Source of the DNA: an uncultured Victivallales bacterium
GTDB taxonomy: Bacteria; Verrucomicrobiota; Lentisphaeria; Oligosphaerales; JAFGRS01
DNA: 17,971 nucleotides
NCBI GenBank assembly: GCA_903834675.1
Contig: CAILKC010000419.1
Coordinates: 1 to 17,971 of the forward strand
Reading direction: 5' to 3'
Position 1 is the first letter of the stretch, and each line of letters starts with the position of its first letter. Positions 1 through 6,979 of the stretch are shown piece after piece. The notes beneath the pieces were generated by a model, which was not told the DNA's origin, did no database searches, and saw nothing but the letters and a program-made list of their open reading frames with translations. The position numbers and the translations under genes were made by a program.

Positions 1-101
1 ACACAGCTTTGCACCCCCACCGATTAGATTGACGCCGGTGGGCCTTGCCGGGGCTTCCGCCGTCTCTGGGTCTTGCCGACGGCGGTCCTGCCGACGGGGG
101 C

Positions 102-290
102 TACCGCGAACCCGGCCCCGGCGGGTCCTTGGCATCGCGGGCTCCAGGGCGGCGAGGGCGGGGATACCGCGAACCCGGCCCCGGCGGGTCCTTGGCATCG
201 CGGGCTCCAGGGCGGCGAGGGCGGGGATACCACGAACCCGGCCTCGGCGGGTCCTTGGCATCGCGGGCTCCAGGGCGGCGGGGGCGGGGA
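102..290. repeat. Three tandem copies of a 63-bp GC-rich repeat
   Basis: The unit begins at 102, 165 and 228 with the bases TACC. Copies 1 and 2 are identical. Copy 3 differs at three positions (G to A, C to T, A to G). A fourth copy begins at 291 but diverges after about six bases. The period is a multiple of three, so frames stay open across it on both strands, but no start or ribosome binding site supports translation. The flank at 70-100 carries a shorter repeated GCCGACGG motif. There is no gene between 1 and 424. The array looks like a minisatellite made by slippage or unequal recombination. Confidence 0.9.
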
Positions 291-364
291 TACCGCCTTG
301 AAGCCCTGTGCCGCGCGTCACGACTGGGATACCGGGTTCGACGTGCCATCTTACGGGCTTGGTC

Positions 365-386
365 TACAATCGACCTGTCAAGGTCG
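365..386 (+). promoter_or_regulatory. Candidate -10 box and 5'-leader hairpin upstream of the epimerase gene
   Basis: TACAAT at 365-370 matches a sigma-70 -10 box at five of six positions. It lies about 55 bp before the GTG start at 425. It is followed directly by a small hairpin, CGACCT-GTCA-AGGTCG (371-386). No convincing -35 box sits 16-18 bp upstream. This is pattern matching only. Confidence 0.35.
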
Positions 387-424
387 TGGAGTGGTGGGGC
401 TATGGAAATCAACGGAGACCTCTT

Positions 425-1198
425 GTGAAACTGTCCTTCATGACTTTCCTCTACCCTCAGTTCAGCCACGAGGCGGTGCTCGCCAAAGCGCAGCAGTTCG
501 GCTACCATGGCATCGAGTGGCGGGCTGAGGCCAAGCACCAACACGGGGTGGAGTTGGACGTGCCCGCGGCGGAGATCCGGGCCATCCGGGCCCGCGTGGC
601 GGCGGCCGGACTGGAGACGTCTTGTCTGGCCACCAGCATCCGTTTCTGCAGTCCGGACAAGGCCGACCGCGAGGCCAACCTGGCGCGTCTGGCCCGCTAC
701 GTCGACCTGGCTGCCGAGATCGGGGCGCCTTGCATCCGCTTCTTTGCCGACCCGCTTCCCAACCTGGGCCGCGGGGCGCGCGCGGAAAGCTACCGGGTCC
801 AAGCCGACTACATGCGGCAAGCGGCCGAGCGGGCCGCGCCGACTGGGGTCAGGCTTTGCCTCGAGACCCACTCGGTGTTCCGCGCTTTTGACGCGGGTGA
901 GACCCTGTTCCAGGCGGGCTACCCGTCGGCCCTGTGGATCAACTGGCACCTCGAACACTGCATCCTGCATGGCGAGGACGTGGACGAAGCGTACCGCCAT
1001 GTCAAGGGCCGCGTGACCCATGCCCACTTCAGCATGTCACCCCATGTCGAGCGCCAGATGGAACTGCTGGCGGCCGAGGGTTTCACCGGGCATTTCTCGC
1101 TTGAAGTCATGGCGGAGAATGAAGCCGTGGCGGACCAGACCATGGCCGCACAGGCCGCTGGTTGGAAGGCCGTTTGGCAGCGCCTGGGGAGTCCTTGA
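425..1198 (+). CDS. Sugar phosphate isomerase/epimerase-like TIM-barrel protein
   Basis: The predicted 257-aa protein is cytoplasmic and belongs to the xylose isomerase-like/AP endonuclease 2 superfamily of metal-dependent TIM barrels. The GTG at 425 is chosen because GGAG lies seven bases upstream (414-417) and it starts directly at the first barrel strand, MKLSFMTFLYPQF. Upstream in-frame codons have no such site. Likely metal or catalytic positions follow the family pattern: E147 in LCLETHS, H175/H178 in WHLEH, H199/H201 in THAHFS, and E227 near the C-terminus in FSLEV. The middle segment, GAPCIRFFADP, fits a barrel strand ending in the active site. The family covers sugar, inosose and hydroxypyruvate isomerases, so the substrate cannot be told. 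A metallohydrolase gene follows 20 bp downstream, which suggests a two-gene operon. Confidence 0.85.
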   Translation: MKLSFMTFLYPQFSHEAVLAKAQQFGYHGIEWRAEAKHQHGVELDVPAAEIRAIRARVAAAGLETSCLATSIRFCSPDKADREANLARLARYVDLAAEIGAPCIRFFADPLPNLGRGARAESYRVQADYMRQAAERAAPTGVRLCLETHSVFRAFDAGETLFQAGYPSALWINWHLEHCILHGEDVDEAYRHVKGRVTHAHFSMSPHVERQMELLAAEGFTGHFSLEVMAENEAVADQTMAAQAAGWKAVWQRLGSP

Positions 1199-1218
1199 CG
1201 GGGAGGCTGGGCAAGGTC

Positions 1219-2028
1219 ATGAAAGCCCTGTTGCTCGGGACCGGCGCCGCCGACATCCAGGCGCCTGACCAGTGCCGCTGCGCCAACTGCGCCGCCGTGC
1301 GCCAGCGCCAGGGACGCTGCCGCCGGACCTACACGGCGACGCTGCTCGACGGCGAGCTCCTGCTGGACTGTGGCGCCACCGTCCCCGCCCAACTGGCGAG
1401 GTTGGCGCCGCTCGCCCGGCCCCGCTTTCTGCTGGTGACCCATCCGGACCCGGATCACTTCGACCTGGATACCATTGCCGCGCTGGCGGCGCGGGCGACG
1501 TCCGGCCGTCTGGTCATCTGCGGCAGCCCGGCGGTGGTCGCGGCTTTGCAGGCGCGCTCGCCGCAGATTCCCGCTGACCTGTGGCCCCTCCGAGCCTTCC
1601 AGACCCTCGTGCTGGATACCTGGTCCGTGCGGGCGCTTCCAGCCCGGCATCGCGGCGCCGCCGGGGACTCCCTGCTCTACCTGGTTTCGCGACACCAGCA
1701 CTGCCTGTTCTATGCTACCGACACCGGGCCGCTTCTGGACGAGACCCGTGCTGCTTTGGGCGGGACCCGCCTGCACGCCGTGATCGGCGAGGCCACCTTC
1801 GGCCTGCTGACCGCTGGCATCCCGGATCTGCCCTCGGCCCACCTGAACTTTCCGCTGCTGTGCGCTCTCCGCGACGACCTGCTGCAGGAGGGCGTGATCG
1901 CCGCTGAGACGCCCTTTGTGGCTACGCACCTGAGCCTGCACTGCTGTCCGCCCCACGAGGAGTCCGCCGCCTGGCTGGCACAGCGTGGGGTACAGGCCGG
2001 CTATGACGGCATGGAAGTGGAGTGGTAG
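1219..2028 (+). CDS. PhnP-like metallo-beta-lactamase-fold hydrolase
   Basis: The predicted 269-aa protein starts MKALLLGTGAADIQAP, the signature opening of the PhnP branch of MBL-fold hydrolases (PhnP itself is a cyclic ribose phosphodiesterase). It is followed by C19-x-C21-x2-C24, which in PhnP helps bind a structural zinc. The catalytic loop reads T-H75-P-D77-P-D79-H80-F-D, so the usual HxHxDH is HxDxDH here. Other likely ligands are H144 (ARHRG), D168 (ATDTG) and H237/H241 (THLSLH). The ATG at 1219 is preferred because it begins at the first beta strand; AAGG and GGGAGG lie upstream but at imperfect spacing. The gene follows the epimerase by 20 bp and is probably cotranscribed. The substrate is unknown, possibly a phosphodiester. 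Confidence 0.85.
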   Translation: MKALLLGTGAADIQAPDQCRCANCAAVRQRQGRCRRTYTATLLDGELLLDCGATVPAQLARLAPLARPRFLLVTHPDPDHFDLDTIAALAARATSGRLVICGSPAVVAALQARSPQIPADLWPLRAFQTLVLDTWSVRALPARHRGAAGDSLLYLVSRHQHCLFYATDTGPLLDETRAALGGTRLHAVIGEATFGLLTAGIPDLPSAHLNFPLLCALRDDLLQEGVIAAETPFVATHLSLHCCPPHEESAAWLAQRGVQAGYDGMEVEW

Positions 2029-2124
2029 GGGCGCGCCATCGCCGCCGGAACGCAGGCGGAGCCTATGGGGTGCGCGAAACCGGCTAAGGCCTCTACTACG
2101 TGCTTGGCGCGGCGCACGCCGGAC

Positions 2125-3198
2125 TCACGGGGCGGCGGGGGCCGGGGTGGCGGCCGCAGGCGCGGCGGCCGCGGGCGGTGGCAGGGGGGTGGCGGGCGGT
2201 GGCGCCAGGGCGTCCTGGGCCGCGATACGGAGGACCTCGTTGGCATCCTGCAGGGCCAGGCCCACGACCTCCTGAGCGACCTTGCCGCCGATGAGGTTGA
2301 GGGCGCGGACGACTTCGGTCCGCACCGCAGGGTCCGGGCTGGAGAAGGCCCCGGCGAGAACGACCAGGCCGACCTCGCCGCGGGCCACCGCTACCTTGGC
2401 CACCGCCAGGCGCTGCTGGGGCTCGCCCTTGGCTGCCACGGCGTAGAGCAGCAGCAGGCCGTCCTCGCCCTTTAGCGCCGCCACCTCGGGGATCAGGCTA
2501 TCGACGGTGGCCGGGTCGGCGTTCTTGGCTAGGGCCGCGACAAAAAGCGGCGCCTGGCCCATGCTGTCGCTGGCGCGGATGAGCGCCTGCCGGAGAGTCG
2601 TATCGGTGTCCTTGGCCATCAGCAGAAACAGCAGCAGCGTATCCGCCGTCGGCGCTGCCGCCATGGTCTCAATCAGGTAGACCCGGTCCGCGACCGGCAG
2701 CCGGTCGTAGCAGAGGCCGACGACCCCATAGCCCGGCTCGCCCAGTTCCAGGGCCTGCCGCAGTACGGCCTGGCGCACACTCTGATGCGGGGTGAATTCC
2801 GCCGCGCGTGCCGCCAGCACGGAACCCTCTTTGCCCAGGGTCTGCCAGTCCTGCAAGGCAGCCGTTTGGGCTGTCTCATCGCCAGCACGGATACGGTCGG
2901 CCCGGGCGCGGATGTCGGCACTCAGGGTGTCCGGCGCCGCGGCGACGGCCTTCAGGGCGGCAGTCTGTTCCTTGATCTTGGTCGAGAACGCCTCGAAGCG
3001 GGGCTTGAGGGTGTCCAGTTCCTGCTTGAGCAGCTCAATGCGGCGGTCGAACTCGGCGGCTTTCGCCTTGATGGCGGCGACGTCCTTGAACAGGGGCGCC
3101 CCGGCCCCCGCCGGCTGCTGGGCCACGAGCTCGAGCCGCAGCATTCCGCCGACAACCAGTGCCAGGCACGCGAGGCGCACGATGCATTTGGGAATCAT
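2125..3198 (-). CDS. Exported protein with coiled coil, HEAT-like repeats and Pro/Ala tail
   Basis: The predicted 357-aa protein is not recognised as a named family. It opens MIPKCIVRLACLALVVGG, a likely signal peptide ending near the AQQPAG stretch. Residues about 38-100 are charged and heptad-like, suggesting a coiled coil. Residues about 150-330 are paired alpha helices with repeated AVRTEVVRALNLIGG-type units, typical of HEAT repeats. The last 25 residues are almost all Pro and Ala. The ATG at 3198 has GAGGT seven bases upstream and lies 10 bp after the stop of a pseudopilin gene, so the two are probably one transcript. This pairing suggests a periplasmic or envelope protein that works with the pseudopilin, possibly as a scaffold. 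That role is inference. No catalytic motif was seen. Confidence 0.75.
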   Translation of the reverse strand: MIPKCIVRLACLALVVGGMLRLELVAQQPAGAGAPLFKDVAAIKAKAAEFDRRIELLKQELDTLKPRFEAFSTKIKEQTAALKAVAAAPDTLSADIRARADRIRAGDETAQTAALQDWQTLGKEGSVLAARAAEFTPHQSVRQAVLRQALELGEPGYGVVGLCYDRLPVADRVYLIETMAAAPTADTLLLFLLMAKDTDTTLRQALIRASDSMGQAPLFVAALAKNADPATVDSLIPEVAALKGEDGLLLLYAVAAKGEPQQRLAVAKVAVARGEVGLVVLAGAFSSPDPAVRTEVVRALNLIGGKVAQEVVGLALQDANEVLRIAAQDALAPPPATPLPPPAAAAPAAATPAPAAP

Positions 3199-3208
3199 GG
3201 GGTCAACC

Positions 3209-3874
3209 TCAGTCTTGGGCGAGGGTCCAGAAGGCGTGCTTCGGGTAGCTTTGCCAGTCGACGTGGCCGTCGACCCACAGCGCATTGAAGCCATTGTTGT
3301 GGCGCATCGACTGCTGGGACGGGTCGGTGGCGTTCCAGTAAAGCATGCGGGTGACAATCCAGTTGGACGCGCCTACGTCCGTGGTGCTGGCCGAGCAGAA
3401 GAGGTCAGAGATGTGGATGGTGCCGCTCGGGACGACGACCTCAGGCTCCTTGCGATGCACCGTGAGGCCGACCAAGCCGATCGAGGGGGAGGCTGAGGAG
3501 CAAGGCATGTCGTAGGAAGGGCGCCAGGGCCGATCTTCGGTGCCACAACCGCACTTGGCGCCAGTCCAGCCGTAGTTCGGACACTTCAGCACAGTGGTGT
3601 CGGCGACGTAGCCTTTGACCATGTCGTACCAGTACTCCCGCATGTCGGCGGCATTGCGGCTAAGGCACTTGTTGACGAAATTACTGTCGCTGTCGGCGGT
3701 GTACATGGTCAGCGCCAGGCCGAGTTGTTTGAGGTTCGAGGCGCACGACGCCTGGCGGGCTTTCTCCCTGGCTTTGGCCAACGCCGGCAGCAGCATGGCC
3801 GCCAGGATGGCGATGATGGCAATGACCACAAGCAACTCGATGAGGGTGAACCAGCGGCGGCGGGTGCGAGCCAT
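3209..3874 (-). CDS. Type II secretion-like pseudopilin with H-X9-DG domain (copy 1)
   Basis: The predicted 221-aa protein has a prepilin-type N-terminus, [17 protein letters not shown]. It has the conserved Glu at position 5 of the mature chain and a roughly 25-residue hydrophobic helix ending [12 protein letters not shown]. The C-terminus carries H-X9-DG (MRHNNG to VDGH), the processing-associated motif of PVC pseudopilins. Several cysteines in the middle (KCPNYG, KCGCG, MPCSS) may form disulfides. The ATG at 3874 is chosen over an upstream start because AGGAAA lies six bases before it. The residue before the predicted cleavage site is Trp, not the usual Gly. The gene is a paralog of the one at 4251-4928, sharing the Cys-rich centre and the ending FWTxAQD. 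It is probably exported and anchored or assembled by a T2SS/pilus-type machine not present here. Confidence 0.9.
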   Translation of the reverse strand: MARTRRRWFTLIELLVVIAIIAILAAMLLPALAKAREKARQASCASNLKQLGLALTMYTADSDSNFVNKCLSRNAADMREYWYDMVKGYVADTTVLKCPNYGWTGAKCGCGTEDRPWRPSYDMPCSSASPSIGLVGLTVHRKEPEVVVPSGTIHISDLFCSASTTDVGASNWIVTRMLYWNATDPSQQSMRHNNGFNALWVDGHVDWQSYPKHAFWTLAQD

Positions 3875-3888
3875 GGCGTCTTTCCTCA

Positions 3889-4169
3889 GCAATTTTCAAC
3901 CTGTGCAATAAGGATGGGCCGAGGTATTCAGCCCCAAAGGGGCGTTTCATACCAGCCCAGGGCAACGCCCTGGGTCCCTGTCCTCCCCGAGGTTTGAGCC
4001 CTGAAGGGGCGGCCCATGCGACCTCGGCGTAAATGTAGGGCAGATAGCTCGCCCCTACAGGGCTCAATCCCATAACTATCCTATTCCCAGGGCGTTGCCC
4101 TGGGCTGGTATCGCGGCGCGCCTTCAGCGCTCCAGACGGACTCCCTTATTGCACAGGTCGGCAATTTTC
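3889..4169. mobile_element. Putative MITE-like palindromic element with flanking 9-bp direct repeats
   Basis: A perfect 15-bp inverted repeat, ACCTGTGCAATAAGG, lies at 3899-3913 and, reversed, at 4144-4158. Nested inside are a 26-bp perfect inverted repeat (3949-3974 with 4086-4111) and a 14-of-15 match (3996-4010 with 4051-4065). All three share nearly the same centre, so the unit could fold into one long hairpin. Directly outside, the nine bases GCAATTTTC occur at 3889-3897 and again in the same direction at 4161-4169, which looks like a target-site duplication. That gives an element of about 263 bp (3898-4160). It encodes no plausible protein. It lies between two pseudopilin genes, ending about 12 bp short of the ribosome binding site of the downstream one. 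The GCCCTGAAGGGGC-type motifs inside resemble short repeats I recall from PVC genomes. Confidence 0.7.
3949..4111. repeat. 26-bp inverted repeat, each arm itself a hairpin
   Basis: Each arm contains CCCAGGGC and its complement GCCCTGGG around a three-base loop (AAC or GTT), so each can form its own 8-bp hairpin as well as pairing with the other arm. The arms lie at 3949-3974 and 4086-4111. They form the inner part of the larger palindromic element. Confidence 0.85.
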
Positions 4170-4250
4170 GGTCTCAGGCGGTCTTTGAAAGGGACCCCCA
4201 TACAGGCCATTCAGGGTAGCACTCTCGCGTGCCGGATGCAAGTTCCTCGG

Positions 4251-4928
4251 TCAGTCCTGGGCGATGGTCCAGAAGGACTGGCGCGGGTAGTTCTTCCACT
4301 CGACATGGCCGTCGAGCCAGGTGGCATTGAAGCCGCTGCTGTGGCGCATGGAACGCGCCGATGGGTCGGTGGCGGACCAGGTCAGCATGCGGCTCACGAT
4401 GGAGTCAGCCGTGCCCACGCCCATGGTGGCGGCCGAGCAGCAGAGGTCGGAGATGTAGATGGTAGCGCTCGGGACGATGATCTCAGACTCCTGGCGGTGC
4501 GCGTTGGTCTTGTAGGCGCCGACCGAGATGGCGGCGGCGCCGGCCCCCGAGCAAGGCATGTCATAGGAGGGGCGGTTGGGTCGGTCTTCGCTGGCGCCAC
4601 AACTGCACTTGAGCCCGGTCCAGCCGTATTCGGGACACTTCAGCACATTGCTGTCGGCGATATAGCTCTTGATCGTCTCATACCAGTACTCGCGCATGTC
4701 AGGGGAATTGCTGGAAAGGCACTTCTTGACATAGCAGCCGTTGTTGTCCGAAGTGTACATGATCAACCCCAGGCCGAGTTGCTTGAGGTTCGAGGCGCAC
4801 GACGCCGAGCGGGCTTTCTCTCTGGCTTTGGCCAACGCCGGCAACAGCATGGCTGCCAGGATGGCGATGATGGCAATGACCACGAGCAACTCGATGAGGG
4901 TGAACCCGCGGCGGCCGGTGCGAGCCAT
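4251..4928 (-). CDS. Type II secretion-like pseudopilin with H-X9-DG domain (copy 2)
   Basis: The predicted 225-aa protein is a paralog of the pseudopilin at 3209-3874. It starts [17 protein letters not shown], so this copy alone among the five keeps the canonical Gly before the cleavage site. It has a hydrophobic helix, a Cys-rich centre (KCPEYG, KCSCG, MPCSG), H-X9-DG (MRHSSG to LDGH) and the ending FWTIAQD. The ATG at 4928 has AGGAAA six bases upstream, the same arrangement as copy 1, and both genes share the leader around it. It is the first gene of a likely leftward cluster; about 375 bp with a palindromic element separate it from copy 1. Conserved Cys and DG positions suggest both copies fold alike. 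Confidence 0.9.
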   Translation of the reverse strand: MARTGRRGFTLIELLVVIAIIAILAAMLLPALAKAREKARSASCASNLKQLGLGLIMYTSDNNGCYVKKCLSSNSPDMREYWYETIKSYIADSNVLKCPEYGWTGLKCSCGASEDRPNRPSYDMPCSGAGAAAISVGAYKTNAHRQESEIIVPSATIYISDLCCSAATMGVGTADSIVSRMLTWSATDPSARSMRHSSGFNATWLDGHVEWKNYPRQSFWTIAQD

Positions 4929-5099
4929 GGCGTCTTTCCTCCGCAAGATCAACTCGACACGAGGTTCGGAAAGGGGTACCCAACGAACGTTCTACTCTAT
5001 GCCTCGCGCGCGTTACATACAAGACCCTCAAGCGCGACTTCAAGAAACCACCGTCAGCCTTAGTCCTGCACCGGGCGCAAGTCAGCTCCGTAGGGGTTT

Positions 5100-5320
5100 G
5101 CTTGTAGGAGACTTGCAGCAACCTCGTATGACCCAAAGCGCTTCCCATTCAGCCCCTCGTCCGCCGCGGCGGACGAAGGGCGTTGGAGGGCGCCGCTGCG
5201 TCGGCGCCGCGGCGGCCACGCAGGGCCGCCCTCCAGGCGATCCGGCGCGTCCCGGCCGGAGCGGAATGGGACCCGCGTCGGCACGTCTCATTCCGGTAGG
5301 TCCGGCACCAGCCGGGGGCT
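5100..5320 (+). repeat. Structured dispersed repeat, copy 1 (about 220 bp)
   Basis: This segment matches 15407-15626 in the same orientation with about 16 substitutions and one indel (roughly 92% by hand alignment); 5178-5250 (73 bp) is identical. It contains a 20-bp perfect palindrome, TCGTCCGCCGCGGCGGACGA (5157-5176). A two-part stem pairs 5184-5192 with 5227-5235 and 5196-5201 with 5218-5223. A third stem pairs 5262-5272 with 5285-5295. Matching frames are open in both copies because the DNA is repeated; no start or ribosome binding site supports a gene. It lies upstream of a leftward pseudopilin. Confidence 0.85.
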
Positions 5321-5340
5321 TGGCTGACCCTGAACCCTGT

Positions 5341-5412
5341 TTTCCTCTCCGCCAGTCTCCCTGTCCGTCTCCTCCAGTCTCCGTTTCCCCGTCTCGCCGT
5401 CTCGCCGTTTCC
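5341..5412. repeat. Pyrimidine-rich low-complexity tract
   Basis: The plus strand is almost all C and T with short repeated words such as CAGTCTCC and CGTCTCGC. It follows directly after the dispersed repeat. It may be a slippage product; no function is evident. Confidence 0.6.
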
Positions 5413-5497
5413 TGAACCCCAGGACCTGAGGTGTCACCACCTACGGAACTGACCTGCGCCCTCCTGCACCCGTGTCTCTGGCCGCCCGGGCACGGCC

Positions 5498-5506
5498 GGC
5501 TATAGT
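5498..5506 (+). promoter_or_regulatory. Candidate -10 element upstream of the DUF362 gene
   Basis: GGCTATAGT contains TATAGT (5501-5506), five of six matches to a -10 box, about 120 bp before the ATG at 5628. The same nine bases occur at 10034-10042 before aroA. No clear -35 box was found. Confidence 0.35.
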
Positions 5507-5627
5507 ACGCGGCTGGCCAGGCGGTGTCGGGGTCGGGGTTAACCGGCCTCCCGGCCCGCCAGAACCGACGGTCGGCGACACTCACGACCTCCGCGTCGTT
5601 GCCAAGATTCCGACGGACGATAAGCCC

Positions 5628-6842
5628 ATGAAACCCTATGCCGTACGCGCGGCCCGTTGCGACCACCGCGCCACTGACGAGATCATCTATGCCACGCTGC
5701 GGCAGATCACCATGCCGTTGACGCGAGCCTGGGCGCGCCTGGAGGCGGCCCGGACCATCCTGATCAAGACCAACATGGTCTGGTTGCCGGAACAGCTTCG
5801 GTATCACGCCGGTCGCCGCCAGGAGCACGTCGACGAGGCCGTCTTCCGCGCCGTCCTGCGCTTGCTGCGCGAGCGCACGAAAGCCCGCCTGCTGGTGCCC
5901 GACACGACTCTGGTCGGCGCCGAGCGTCCCGGTCGCGATGTGAACTTTCTGCCGCTGCTGGCGGAGTTCGGCGCCGAGTATGTCGAGTGCAGCGATGCGC
6001 CGGTGCGCTGGTTCGATGTGCCAGGCGGCGGCATTCTTTTCGGGCGTTATCTCATGCATGGCTGCCTGGCTGAGGCGGACGCCGTGGTGTCGGTGGCCAA
6101 GATGAAGAACCACGGCTTCGCCGGCATCACCCTGACCATCAAGAACCTCTTTGGGCTGTGCCCCTTGCCGCCGTTAGGGCGACCGCGCTCCTACTTCCAC
6201 CACCTGGTGCGCCTGCCGTGCTTCCTGGCGGATTACGGCCAACTGGTCAACCCCTGCCTGAACATCGTCGACGGCTTGGTGGGTCAGGCCCGCCGTGAGT
6301 GGGGGGGGGAAGCCCGCATCTGCGATACGCTGCTGGCAGGCGATCACCCCGTGGCCACCGATGCCTGCGGCGCCTGGCTTATGGGCCACGACCCGGCCGC
6401 CAACTGGCCGACGCCGCCCTACCGCCGCGACCGCAGCACTCTGCGCCTGGCCGCCGACCACGGCTTTGGCACCGTCGACCTGAAGCAGATCGACTTCGAG
6501 AGCGATCTCACGCGCCCGGTGGCCGAGTTCGACTCGGAACAGACCGATCCGCAGGAGCGCGTTGGCAGATGGCTGTGCTCGACCTGTGAGCAGGCCCTCT
6601 TCTTCAGGGACCACCAGCGCGACCTGATCGGCCGCTATGCCAACGAGTTTGTCTACATCCAGGACCGCGAGGTGGTCTGGCACGGCCCCGATCCGCAGAA
6701 CCTCGGCAGCCGCCGCAGCCTCAGCGGTGAGCGTCCCGACAGCGCTCTCTGGCTGAAGTTCGTCGACCCCGACGAGACCGAGCAGGAGCACTTCGAGCTC
6801 TACGAGCAGGCCCTGCCCTACTTCGAGGCGCAGCTTCGCTAA
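5628..6842 (+). CDS. DUF362 domain protein
   Basis: The predicted 404-aa protein belongs to the DUF362 family, of unknown reaction and often annotated as iron-sulfur related. Diagnostic stretches are ADAVVSVAKMKNHGFAGITL (with K158, K160, N161 and H162) and the following IKNLFGLCP. Further on come LNIVDGLVGQ and LAGDHPVATDACGAWLMGHD. No ferredoxin-type CxxCxxCxxxC cluster is present; only one CxxC (C317, C320) follows the core, so if it binds a metal it does so differently. There is no signal peptide, so it is probably cytoplasmic. The ATG at 5628 is the best start by homology of the opening MKPYAVRAARC; the ribosome binding site is weak (GGAC). A GH20 gene follows after 137 bp, so cotranscription is possible. 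Function cannot be assigned. Confidence 0.8.
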   Translation: MKPYAVRAARCDHRATDEIIYATLRQITMPLTRAWARLEAARTILIKTNMVWLPEQLRYHAGRRQEHVDEAVFRAVLRLLRERTKARLLVPDTTLVGAERPGRDVNFLPLLAEFGAEYVECSDAPVRWFDVPGGGILFGRYLMHGCLAEADAVVSVAKMKNHGFAGITLTIKNLFGLCPLPPLGRPRSYFHHLVRLPCFLADYGQLVNPCLNIVDGLVGQARREWGGEARICDTLLAGDHPVATDACGAWLMGHDPAANWPTPPYRRDRSTLRLAADHGFGTVDLKQIDFESDLTRPVAEFDSEQTDPQERVGRWLCSTCEQALFFRDHQRDLIGRYANEFVYIQDREVVWHGPDPQNLGSRRSLSGERPDSALWLKFVDPDETEQEHFELYEQALPYFEAQLR

Positions 6843-6869
6843 GACGCCGCCGCACCGGCGCGGTCCCGC

Positions 6870-6923
6870 GCCCCAAAGGGGCTTTGGGACACAGCCCCGT
6901 TGGGGCAACAGCCGGGCGGCTGT
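6870..6923. other. Three consecutive short hairpins between the DUF362 and GH20 genes
   Basis: GCCCCAAAGGGGC (6870-6882), GCCCCGTTGGGGC (6894-6906) and ACAGCCGGGCGGCTGT (6908-6923) are each perfect inverted repeats packed into 54 bp. No run of T follows, so a simple intrinsic terminator is unlikely. They resemble the GCCCCAAAGGGGC word at 3931-3943 in the palindromic element. Confidence 0.65.
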
Positions 6924-6979
6924 GGCCGGGAAAGAGCCCTGAAGCGCTACCGCCGCGCCGGACGAAAGGAGTTCCAAGT

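Larger units (their letters stand above)
4929..5627. other. Non-coding region with repeats between divergent genes
   Basis: About 700 bp separate the start of the leftward pseudopilin from the start of the rightward DUF362 gene. I see no gene here. It holds the leader of the pseudopilin (4929-5050), copy 1 of the 220-bp dispersed repeat (5100-5320), a pyrimidine-rich tract (5341-5412) and a possible promoter at about 5500. Promoters for both genes should lie here. Confidence 0.75.

Noticed and set aside
102..290. Possible CRISPR array
   Set aside because: Whole 63-bp units repeat with no unique spacers, and no cas gene is nearby.
101..1027. Minus-strand open frame through the 63-bp repeats
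   Set aside because: Most of it is antisense to the epimerase gene. The repeated peptide simply reflects the tandem DNA.
2029..2124. Bidirectional terminator between the convergent genes
   Set aside because: Only short imperfect inverted repeats are visible in these 96 bp, with no T-rich tail on either strand.
5060..5415. Similar peptides encoded at 5060-5415 and 15131-15765
   Set aside because: They are translations of the two copies of the dispersed repeat, without starts or ribosome binding sites; stem conservation explains the similarity better.
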